Assembly: GCF_005484585.1 (NCBI RefSeq)
Contig: NZ_CP039435.1
Coordinates: 2,976,001 to 3,040,000, forward strand
Reading direction: 5' to 3'
Origin: Brevundimonas sp. SGAir0440
GTDB taxonomy: Bacteria > Pseudomonadota > Alphaproteobacteria > Caulobacterales > Caulobacteraceae
DNA length: 64,000 bases
This document shows, piece after piece, positions 55,113 to 61,934 of the stretch. A program made the translations under genes and the position numbers. The first letter of the stretch is position 1. The number at the start of each line of letters is the position of its first letter. The notes beneath the pieces are model-generated. The model ran no database searches. It saw only the letters and a list, made by a program, of their open reading frames with translations, and was not told the DNA's origin.

Positions 55113-55313
55113 ATGACCGCCGACGACACCATCTATGAAGCCGAAGGCTATATGGACGAGGACCTGCACGAGGCCGACATCGTCGAGTGGTACGAAGCCC
55201 GCCCGGTGACCGTCTCCACCGCCGTCGCCACCGGCGCCATCGTCACCGCCTTCACCCTGGGCGCCCTGACCGCCGTCGGCGCCCTGTTCCTGATCGGCCG
55301 CCTGGACGACTGA
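55113..55313 (+). CDS. Small single-pass membrane protein of unknown function
   Basis: A 66-residue protein with an acidic N-terminus (TADDTIYEAEGYMDEDLHEADIVEWYEA) and one C-terminal helix (AIVTAFTLGALTAVGALFLIG). ATG 55113 is taken as the start; a longer frame to 55071 lacks coding character. It converges with the arsB gene with a four-base gap, and is divergent from yebC. No homologue recognised. Confidence 0.6.
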   Translation: MTADDTIYEAEGYMDEDLHEADIVEWYEARPVTVSTAVATGAIVTAFTLGALTAVGALFLIGRLDD

Positions 55314-55317
55314 GGCG

Positions 55318-56601
55318 CTAGACGCTCAAGCGTAAGGCCAGGGCCGCAAGGGCGACGCCTAAAACCGGCAGGGTGAGCACCATGCCCACCTTGAAATAAT
55401 AGCCCCACCCGATCTTCACGCCCTTCCGCGCCAGGACGTGCAGCCACAGCAATGTGGCCAATGAGCCGATGGGCGTCATCTTCGGCCCCAGGTCGCTGCC
55501 GATGACATTGGCGTAGATCATCGCCTCCCTCGCTGCGCCGGTCGCGCCCGAAGCGTCGATCGACAAGGCGCCAATCAGGACCGTCGGCATATTGTTGGCG
55601 ATAGCCGACAGGAAGGCCGTCAGGAACCCGGTTCCGAAGGCCGCGCCCCAGACCCCGCCCTGCGCGAATCCGTCCAGAAGGCCGGCGATCTGGCGTGTCA
55701 GACCGGCGTCGCCCAGCCCATAGACGACCAGATACATCCCCAGTGAGAAGATCACGACCTGCCACGGCGCCTCGCGCAGCACCTTCGTCGTGCTGACGAC
55801 CGCGCCGCGCCCCGCCACGACCAACAGGACGACCGCCCCCGTCGCGGCGACGGCGGACACCGGGACCCCTCGCGGCTCCAGCACGAAGAAGCCGATCAGC
55901 AAAAACGCCAGGATGATCCAGCCCCAGAGGAAGGTCGCCCGGTCCTTGATCGCGCTGGACGGCGTGGCCAGGCGCTCCACGTCATAGGCCTTGGGAATAT
56001 CGCGCCCGAACACCACAAACAGCACCATCAGCGTCGCCGCGATGCTCGCCAGGTTCACCGGCGCCATGACCGCCGCATAGCGGTCGAAGCCGATGTCGAA
56101 GAAGTCGGCCGAGACGATATTGACCAGGTTGGACACCACCAGCGGCAGGCTGGCCGCATCCGCGATGAAACCCGCCGCCATCACGAAGGCCAGCGTCGCC
56201 TTGGGGCCATAGCCGAGCGCCAGCAGCATGGCGATGACGATGGGCGTCAGGATCAGCGCCGCCCCGTCGTTGGCGAAGACCGCCGACACCGCCGCGCCCA
56301 GCAGGACGAACAGGACGAACAGCCGGCGCCCATGGCCGCCGCCCCATCGCCCGACATGCAGCGCCGCCCATTCAAAGAAGCCGGCCTCGTCCAGCAACAG
56401 GCTGATGATGATGATCGCGACGAAGGTCGCCGTGGCGTTCCAGACGATGTCCCAGACCACGGGGATGTCGGCTAGGGTGACGACGCCAAGCAACAGCGCC
56501 GCCGCCGCACCGCCCATCGCGCTCCAGCCGATCTGCAGGCCCTTCGGCTGCCAGATCACCAGGGTGATGGTGACCGCGAAGATCAGAAAGGCGACGATCA
56601 T
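55318..56601 (-). CDS. arsB: Arsenite efflux transporter ArsB
   Basis: A 427-residue transporter with about twelve helices. ArsB/NhaD-type landmarks: [77 protein letters not shown] and [21 protein letters not shown]. It expels arsenite or antimonite, using proton-motive force or coupled with ArsA (not present here). GGAG lies six bases before ATG 56601, so the longer frames to 56613 or 56661 are not used. It is divergent from arsR-arsC. Confidence 0.93.
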   Translation of the reverse strand: MIVAFLIFAVTITLVIWQPKGLQIGWSAMGGAAAALLLGVVTLADIPVVWDIVWNATATFVAIIIISLLLDEAGFFEWAALHVGRWGGGHGRRLFVLFVLLGAAVSAVFANDGAALILTPIVIAMLLALGYGPKATLAFVMAAGFIADAASLPLVVSNLVNIVSADFFDIGFDRYAAVMAPVNLASIAATLMVLFVVFGRDIPKAYDVERLATPSSAIKDRATFLWGWIILAFLLIGFFVLEPRGVPVSAVAATGAVVLLVVAGRGAVVSTTKVLREAPWQVVIFSLGMYLVVYGLGDAGLTRQIAGLLDGFAQGGVWGAAFGTGFLTAFLSAIANNMPTVLIGALSIDASGATGAAREAMIYANVIGSDLGPKMTPIGSLATLLWLHVLARKGVKIGWGYYFKVGMVLTLPVLGVALAALALRLSV

Positions 56602-56647
56602 GGGCGGCTCCATCCCGGTCGACCAACGACCGCAGCACCCCTCTAGC

Positions 56648-56681
56648 TTGCACGAAACCATATTTCCAGTATCTTGGAATA
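56648..56681 (+). promoter_or_regulatory. Predicted arsR promoter and ArsR operator
   Basis: TTGCAC (56648-56653) and TATCTT (56670-56675) are spaced 16 bases. The arsR ATG at 56682 is six bases after the -10, so the transcript is probably leaderless. The inverted repeat TTCCA-N6-TGGAA (56664-56679) sits on the -10 box, a fitting place for a repressor that also lies between the divergent arsB and arsR. Confidence 0.6.
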
Positions 56682-57017
56682 ATGGAATCCGAACCGGCTA
56701 TTCTCGCGCTCGCCGCCCTGGCGCAATCCACGCGACTGGACGCCTTTCGGCTGCTTGTCCGCCATGCGCCGGACGGACTGCCGGCCGGAGAGATCGCGGA
56801 CCGGCTCGCCGTTCCGACCAATACGATGTCGGCGCATCTGGGCGTGCTGTCGCGCGCCGGACTGATTGTGTCCCAGAGGCGCAGCCGGTCGATCATCTAC
56901 CGGGCTGATCTGGATCGACTGGGCGAGGTCGTGCTGTTCCTGCTCAAGGACTGCTGCCAGGGCCGCGCCGAGCTTTGCCAACCCCTGCTGGCCGAACTGG
57001 CCCCCTGCTGCGACTGA
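56682..57017 (+). CDS. arsR: ArsR family arsenic-responsive repressor
   Basis: A 111-residue winged-helix repressor (core [41 protein letters not shown] in parts). It lacks the ELCVC motif in the DNA-binding helix found in the R773 type. Instead it has C-terminal cysteines C91, C92 and C99 ([10 protein letters not shown]) plus C109 and C110. That pattern resembles the C-terminal three-cysteine site of Acidithiobacillus-type ArsR. As(III) binding there should release DNA. There is no Shine-Dalgarno before the ATG. arsC follows by five bases. Confidence 0.92.
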   Translation: MESEPAILALAALAQSTRLDAFRLLVRHAPDGLPAGEIADRLAVPTNTMSAHLGVLSRAGLIVSQRRSRSIIYRADLDRLGEVVLFLLKDCCQGRAELCQPLLAELAPCCD

Positions 57018-57022
57018 GGCCA

Positions 57023-57427
57023 ATGGACGTCGTCATCTATCACAACCCCGCCTGCGGCACGTCGCGCAACACCCTGGCCCTGATACGCCACGTCGGGATC
57101 GAGCCGCATGTGATCGAGTACCTGAAGACCCCGCCCAGCCGTGCGCTGCTGGCCCAACTGGTCGAACGGATGGGCGGATCGGTGCGCGATATCCTGCGCG
57201 AAAAGGGCACGCCCTACGCCGACCTCGGCCTGGACGACGCCGCCCTGTCGGACGACCAACTGCTGGACGCCATCGCGGCGCATCCGATTCTGATGAACCG
57301 CCCCATCGTCGTCTCGCCCCTGGGGGTGAAGCTGTGCCGCCCGTCCGAGGCGGTGCTGGACCTGCTGCCCGACACTCTCTCCAAGCCCTTCGTCAAGGAA
57401 GACGGCCAGGTCATTCTCGACGCCTAG
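57023..57427 (+). CDS. arsC: Arsenate reductase (glutaredoxin-dependent)
   Basis: A 134-residue ArsC of the glutaredoxin-coupled type. The catalytic Cys11 lies in IYHNPACGTSRNTL, and the conserved arginines lie in RPIVVSPLGVKLCRP. It reduces arsenate to arsenite, which ArsB expels. The co-directional arsR five bases upstream means both are induced together. The longer frame to 56975 overlaps arsR and is not used. Confidence 0.93.
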   Translation: MDVVIYHNPACGTSRNTLALIRHVGIEPHVIEYLKTPPSRALLAQLVERMGGSVRDILREKGTPYADLGLDDAALSDDQLLDAIAAHPILMNRPIVVSPLGVKLCRPSEAVLDLLPDTLSKPFVKEDGQVILDA

Positions 57428-57442
57428 GGGCGGGCGCGAGGT

Positions 57443-57961
57443 CTATGACGCGCGTTGCCCGTCCAGCCAGTCCAGGCGGCTGAGCTGCAGACTGATCGCC
57501 AGTTCGATGCGGGGACGCTCGATCGGGTCCAGCGACACCACATACTGACGCAAGGCGGCGATTTCCGCCTCCACCGTGCGCCTCAGGGCCGCCAGGGCCT
57601 CAGCCTTTCGGACAGGCGGCAGACGGTCCCACATGCCTGAGCGCAGGCGGAAGGGGTCTAGACCGACGCTGGCGGCGCGCTCGGCGTCGCAGATCCAGTC
57701 TTCCATCACCGCGACTCCCTGTGGCGTCAGGGACAGAAGAACCGTGCCCCGGCCCGAACCCGTCTCGGCCGCGTCGATCACGCCACGATCCGTCAATCGT
57801 CGAATGGCCGGATAGACGGCGCCCGCGCTGCCCCTCCATTCCAGAGACATCGAATCCTGGAACGCCTTGCGGACCTTGAAGGCGGTCGAGGCGCCGCGAT
57901 GATGGATTTCCGACAGGATGGCGCCTTCCAGCTCCGTCAGGCTTCCTTGCCGATTGTTCAT
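57443..57961 (-). CDS. PadR family transcriptional regulator
   Basis: A 172-residue PadR protein. The winged helix starts at LTELEGAILSEIHHRGASTAFKVRKAF, with SAGAVYPAIRRLTDRGVI as the recognition region, and a C-terminal helical dimerisation domain (Vir_act_alpha_C-like) ends the chain. It is divergent from a retropepsin-like gene, and the gap holds a perfect palindrome. The simplest reading is a repressor of itself and of that neighbour. Ligand unknown. Confidence 0.9.
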   Translation of the reverse strand: MNNRQGSLTELEGAILSEIHHRGASTAFKVRKAFQDSMSLEWRGSAGAVYPAIRRLTDRGVIDAAETGSGRGTVLLSLTPQGVAVMEDWICDAERAASVGLDPFRLRSGMWDRLPPVRKAEALAALRRTVEAEIAALRQYVVSLDPIERPRIELAISLQLSRLDWLDGQRAS

Positions 57962-57976
57962 TTGACCCGATCCGAC

Positions 57977-58001
57977 TCGATAGTCCTAATCGGACTATCG
58001 A
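57977..58001. promoter_or_regulatory. Perfect palindromic operator in the PadR/retropepsin gap
   Basis: TCGATAGTCC (57977-57986), spacer TAATC, GGACTATCGA (57992-58001). The 10-bp arms are exact, and the element lies 16 bases from the PadR start and 18 from the retropepsin start. It is almost certainly the site of a dimeric regulator, most likely the PadR protein itself. Confidence 0.75.
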
Positions 58002-58018
58002 CGTCCATGGAGGAATGC

Positions 58019-58939
58019 ATGATCCGGTCCTTGTTCAAACGCGCCACGGCAGCGGCCTGCCTGGCCGGAGTCAGCCTATCGGCTGGCCTTGCTGCGGCGC
58101 AAGCCGCGCCTGTCTCTCAAGCGCCCACTCAGGCGCCCCCTCTGGCGACCGCCCCCGCGCCGGCGGCCGCTGTGGCCCGCATCCCGCTCTATGTTTCGGA
58201 CGGCCGGGCGCTTCTGATGATGCGGATCAACGGCGGCCATCCTGCGCCCGTCGTCTTCGACACCGGCACCAACGGCAACCTGATCTACAAGTCTTACGCC
58301 GACGACATGGGCATGCCGAATGTGGGCCCGTCCCAGTCCAGGGACGGCAGCACGGGCCTGATGGTGCCCGGCTATACGACCAGTCTGAAGGGGGTGACCC
58401 TGGGCGGCTATGCGATCACCGAGGGCCCCGCCACCGTCTTCGAGTTCAGGGACGAGGACGAAGTCGGCATCTTCGGTCCCAACAGCTTCCCCGGGAAACT
58501 GGTCGAGATGAACCTGGCGAAGGGCGAGCTTCGCATCATGGCGCCCGATGCGCCCCAGCGCCCCGAGGGCCCCGGACACGCCTATTCCGACGACGAACGC
58601 CTGCCGGTCGTCGCCTTGGACCTGCCGGGCGCCTCGGTCGAGGCCACCCTGGACACCGGCAACGACAGCGCCTTCCTGCTGCCGCTGTCTCTGGTCAGCC
58701 AGATCAAGTTGAAGGGCGAGCCGCGCAAGATCGGCATCGCGACCTCCGCCGCCGGAACCCAGCCGGTGTACGAGGCCCAGGCCGACGGCCCGGTCAAGGT
58801 CGGCGGCGTCGTGGTCGACAGCCCCAAGCTGCGTTTCATCGAGGGCGGAACCCCCAATGTCGGCCTGCCCATGATGCGCAAGTTCCGATTCGTCTTCGAC
58901 CCCACCAACGAACGCACCTGGGTCCTGGCGGGCGACTGA
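58019..58939 (+). CDS. Exported retropepsin-like aspartyl protease
   Basis: A 306-residue protein with a signal peptide (to about residue 30) and a Pro/Ala-rich linker. Two aspartyl-protease halves follow, with VVFDTGTNGNL (Asp81) and ATLDTGNDSAFLL (Asp212), so both catalytic aspartates sit in one chain. A C-terminal NVGLPMMRKFRFVFD segment resembles the hydrophobic Gly motif ending such folds. It probably works in the periplasm; substrate unknown. ATG 58019 has GGAGG five bases upstream. It is divergently paired with a PadR regulator. Confidence 0.85.
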   Translation: MIRSLFKRATAAACLAGVSLSAGLAAAQAAPVSQAPTQAPPLATAPAPAAAVARIPLYVSDGRALLMMRINGGHPAPVVFDTGTNGNLIYKSYADDMGMPNVGPSQSRDGSTGLMVPGYTTSLKGVTLGGYAITEGPATVFEFRDEDEVGIFGPNSFPGKLVEMNLAKGELRIMAPDAPQRPEGPGHAYSDDERLPVVALDLPGASVEATLDTGNDSAFLLPLSLVSQIKLKGEPRKIGIATSAAGTQPVYEAQADGPVKVGGVVVDSPKLRFIEGGTPNVGLPMMRKFRFVFDPTNERTWVLAGD

Positions 58940-58961
58940 CGGTCAGGGCGGTCCGATGTCG

Positions 58962-59495
58962 TCAGGCGTCGGACCGTTCGGGCGTCTGCGGAATACGGTC
59001 CGTCAGCAGTTTCAGGACCTTGGCGGTAATGGCCAATTCCTCGTCGGTGACGCCGGCCAGCAGTCGGGTGCGATCCTCACGCGCCACACGATCGGAGGCG
59101 TTCAGCGCCTCCAGCCCCTTGGGTTCCAGCCGGATCAGGTTGGCGCGTCCGTCGCCGCAAAACGGATGGCGTGACACCAGCCCCTCTTCGATCGACAGCT
59201 TGATGCGGCGCGACAGCGACGCCTCCGATATCCGCAAGATCGCCGCCAGCTCCGACTGCGTCAGACCCTTGGGCTTGGACGCCAGAACATACAGGTGCGC
59301 ACGCTGCGCCGCCGTATAGCCTCGGCCGCGAAACAGCGCATTGGCCCGCGTGATCCACGCCCGGGCCACGAAGGCGATGCGCATCGACACGACCAGTTCC
59401 AGGCTTCCGCGCGGATCGTCCCCGGTCGTCGCTGCATCCGCCTCCGTAAAGCTTAGATAGAAGGCGTCATCGAGATCGGCGGGGTGGGAAGACAT
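58962..59495 (-). CDS. MarR family transcriptional regulator
   Basis: A ~177-residue regulator. The MarR winged helix is clear: YTAAQRAHLYVLASKPKGLTQSELAAILRISEASLSRRIKLSIEEGLVSR (in parts), CGDGRANLIRLEPKG as the wing, and a C-terminal dimerisation helix. It lies 49 bases before the thioesterase start in the other direction of reading, that is just downstream of that gene on the same strand, so the two could be co-transcribed. The start may be GTG 59504. Ligand unknown. Confidence 0.88.
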   Translation of the reverse strand: MSSHPADLDDAFYLSFTEADAATTGDDPRGSLELVVSMRIAFVARAWITRANALFRGRGYTAAQRAHLYVLASKPKGLTQSELAAILRISEASLSRRIKLSIEEGLVSRHPFCGDGRANLIRLEPKGLEALNASDRVAREDRTRLLAGVTDEELAITAKVLKLLTDRIPQTPERSDA

Positions 59496-59543
59496 GGGCG
59501 TCACGCAAACAGGCGCTGGATATCAGGCGAAGAGCGAAAGCCT

Positions 59544-59978
59544 TTACCCCGCGCGCAGGTTCTCCACCACGCTTCTCAGCCGCGCCGGCAGCGGCTTGGG
59601 CCGGCGGGTTTCGGCGTCGACATAGACGTGGACGAAATGGCCGATGGCGGCGGGAACATCGACGCTGCGCTTGAAGACCGCAAAGCCGTAGGTAACGCTG
59701 GAGGTGCCGATCGCATCGACCTTGATCCCGACTTCGATCACATCGGGAAACTTCAGCGACGAGGTGTAGCGGCAGCCCGAGTCCACCACCAGGCCGATCG
59801 ATTCCGTCAGCGCATTGGCGATCAGCAGGTGGGCGTTCACCGCAGAGTCCACGAACTCGTAGAATTTGGCGTTGTTGATATGGCCGTACTGGTCGTTGTC
59901 GGCCCAGCGGGTGGAGACCATGTGAAAGGCCTTGTAGGTCGCCCGTTGCGCCAGCGCGCCCTCGTCTCGTTTCGGCAT
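59544..59978 (-). CDS. Acyl-CoA thioesterase (hot-dog fold)
   Basis: A 144-residue 4HBT-family thioesterase with the active-site segment STRWADNDQYGHINNAKFYEFVDSA, holding the catalytic aspartate, and VVDSGCRYTSSLKFPDVIEVGIKV after it. It would hydrolyse short or aromatic acyl-CoA. GAGGGAGACG precedes the ATG. Its MarR neighbour, 49 bases downstream on the same strand, is a plausible regulator. Confidence 0.9.
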   Translation of the reverse strand: MPKRDEGALAQRATYKAFHMVSTRWADNDQYGHINNAKFYEFVDSAVNAHLLIANALTESIGLVVDSGCRYTSSLKFPDVIEVGIKVDAIGTSSVTYGFAVFKRSVDVPAAIGHFVHVYVDAETRRPKPLPARLRSVVENLRAG

Positions 59979-60114
59979 CGTCGTCTCCCTCGGCGACGCG
60001 AACCGTCGCTCTCGATCCCGACGCTCTAGCTTGGACGACGTTAGGTCAAGCGCCTATCGGTAGGAGTCTGATCACGAACGCGCTGGCCGACAGCGCCCCA
60101 GAGGGCAGACCGAT

Positions 60115-61245
60115 ATGAGCCTCCAGACCCGCGCCGCCGTCCTGTCCCGCATGGGCGCCGTCCACCCTTACGCTGACAGCCGCCCCCTGTCGGTCGAGAC
60201 CGTGACGCTGGACCCGCCCGGCCCGGGCGAGGTGCTGGTCGCGATCAAGGCGGCGGGCCTGTGCCATTCGGACCTGTCGGTCATCAACGGCGACCGCCCC
60301 CGTCCCCTGCCTATGGCCCTGGGTCACGAGGCGGCGGGCGTGGTCGAGGCGCTGGGGGACGGCGTCACCGATCTCGCCATCGGCGATCACGTCGTCATGG
60401 TCTTCATGCCGTCCTGCGGCCATTGCGACCCGTGCGCCGGCGGCCGTCCCGCCCTGTGCGAGCCCGGCGCCGCCGCCAACGGCCGGGGCGAACTGTTGTC
60501 CGGCGCCCGCCGCATCTTCCGCGAGGGCGAGCCCGTCAACCACCACCTGGGCTGCTCCGCCTTCGCCGAGCGGGCCGTCGTCTCACGCCGCTCCCTGGTC
60601 AAGATCGATCCCGACCTGTCCTTCGAGGAGGCGGCCCTGTTCGGCTGCGCCGTCCTGACCGGCGTCGGGGCCGTGGTGAACACCGCCCAGGTCCGCGCGG
60701 GTCAGAGCGTCGTCGTCATCGGCCTGGGCGGCGTGGGCCTGGCCAGCGTGCTCGGCGCCCTGGCCTCCGGCGCCAGCCCCGTCGTCGCCGTCGACCTGTC
60801 CGAGGACAAGCTGGCCCTGGCCCGCACCCTGGGGCCCGTCCACACCGTCAACGCCGCCGACCCCGACGCCGTCGATCAGGTCCGCACCCTGACGAACGGC
60901 GGCGCCGACGTCGCCTTCGAAATGGCCGGCGCGGTCCGGGCGCTGGAGGCGGCGTGGAAGATGACCCGGCGCGGCGGAACCACCGTCACTGCCGGCCTGC
61001 CGCCGCCCGATTCGGCCCTTGCCGTCAATATCGTCTCCCTGGTCGGCGAGGAGCGCACGCTGAGGGGCTCCTACATCGGAACCTGCGTCCCCAGCCGCGA
61101 CATCCCCCGCTACGTCGCCCTGTATCGCCAGGGCCGCCTGCCCGTCGATCGCCTGATGAGCGGCATCATCCCCCTCGATGACATCAACACCGGTTTCGAA
61201 CGCCTCCACGCCGGCGAGGTCGTGCGGCTGATCGTCAGACCCTGA
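60115..61245 (+). CDS. Zinc-dependent alcohol dehydrogenase
   Basis: A 376-residue medium-chain dehydrogenase. Catalytic zinc ligands are Cys50 (AGLCHSD) and His71-Glu72 (LGHEAAG). The structural-zinc cysteines are 101, 104, 107 and 115 (CGHCDPCAGGRPALC). The Rossmann motif is VVVIGLGGVGLAS, and a later ALGxxxxHTVNA region binds the coenzyme. The sequence resembles class III-like/aryl-alcohol dehydrogenases that use NAD(P). Substrate cannot be told. AGAGGGCAG precedes the ATG. Confidence 0.9.
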   Translation: MSLQTRAAVLSRMGAVHPYADSRPLSVETVTLDPPGPGEVLVAIKAAGLCHSDLSVINGDRPRPLPMALGHEAAGVVEALGDGVTDLAIGDHVVMVFMPSCGHCDPCAGGRPALCEPGAAANGRGELLSGARRIFREGEPVNHHLGCSAFAERAVVSRRSLVKIDPDLSFEEAALFGCAVLTGVGAVVNTAQVRAGQSVVVIGLGGVGLASVLGALASGASPVVAVDLSEDKLALARTLGPVHTVNAADPDAVDQVRTLTNGGADVAFEMAGAVRALEAAWKMTRRGGTTVTAGLPPPDSALAVNIVSLVGEERTLRGSYIGTCVPSRDIPRYVALYRQGRLPVDRLMSGIIPLDDINTGFERLHAGEVVRLIVRP

Positions 61246-61324
61246 CGACACTGTAATCCCGCCGCCCGCTTTCGGCCGCAAATCCGCAGACCAATGTCCG
61301 CTCAAGCTTCAGCGGAGATCTTCC

Positions 61325-61930
61325 ATGCGCCCGTCTCGCCTGTCCTGCGCCGCCGCGATGTCGGCCGTCGTCCTCGCCTTCGCCGTTCCGGCCTTGGCTC
61401 AAGAGACTCCGCCTCAGAACAACGCCGAGATGGCCGCCATCTTCGCCGCCGATCAGGCGATACGGCAGAACCTGACCCCGGACTTCTTCAAGGACCGCGC
61501 CCGCGTCACAGCAATGCTCGCCGAAGACGCCGCGCGCCGGGTCCAGACCCGCGCCCTGCTGGACGCCGGCGCGCTCAGCACCGGCGAGGACTATCGCGCC
61601 GCCGCCTTCGTCTTCCAGCATGGCTCCACGCCCGAGGATTATCTGCTGGCCCATAGTCTGGCCGTCGCCGCCGTGGCCAAGGGCTCGCCCGAAGGCGCCT
61701 GGATCGCCGCCGCGACGCTGGATCGCTATCTGCAGATGACCGAAAAGCCGCAGATCTACGGCACCCAGACCCGCAAGACCCGCGACGCCCCGGCCACCCT
61801 CGATCCCTATGATCGCGCCCTGATCCCCGACAGCCTGCGCGCCGTCTTCGGCGTCCCGCCCCAGTCGGAGCAGGACGCGCGTCTCGCGGCCGTCAACGCC
61901 GCGGCGGAGGCCGCGGCGTCCCAGCCCTGA
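61325..61930 (+). CDS. Small exported protein, DUF6624-like
   Basis: A 201-residue protein with a signal peptide (ending VPALAQ) and a helical domain with TPDFFKDRARVTAMLAEDAARRV, AAAFVFQHGSTPEDYLLAHSLAVAA, WIAAATLDRYLQM and EKPQIYGTQTRK. The pattern FQHG ... KPQIYGTQ resembles DUF6624 proteins, whose function is unknown. GGAGATC precedes the ATG. It converges with the S9 peptidase gene with a four-base gap. The family call is tentative. Confidence 0.65.
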   Translation: MRPSRLSCAAAMSAVVLAFAVPALAQETPPQNNAEMAAIFAADQAIRQNLTPDFFKDRARVTAMLAEDAARRVQTRALLDAGALSTGEDYRAAAFVFQHGSTPEDYLLAHSLAVAAVAKGSPEGAWIAAATLDRYLQMTEKPQIYGTQTRKTRDAPATLDPYDRALIPDSLRAVFGVPPQSEQDARLAAVNAAAEAAASQP

Positions 61931-61934
61931 TCGC

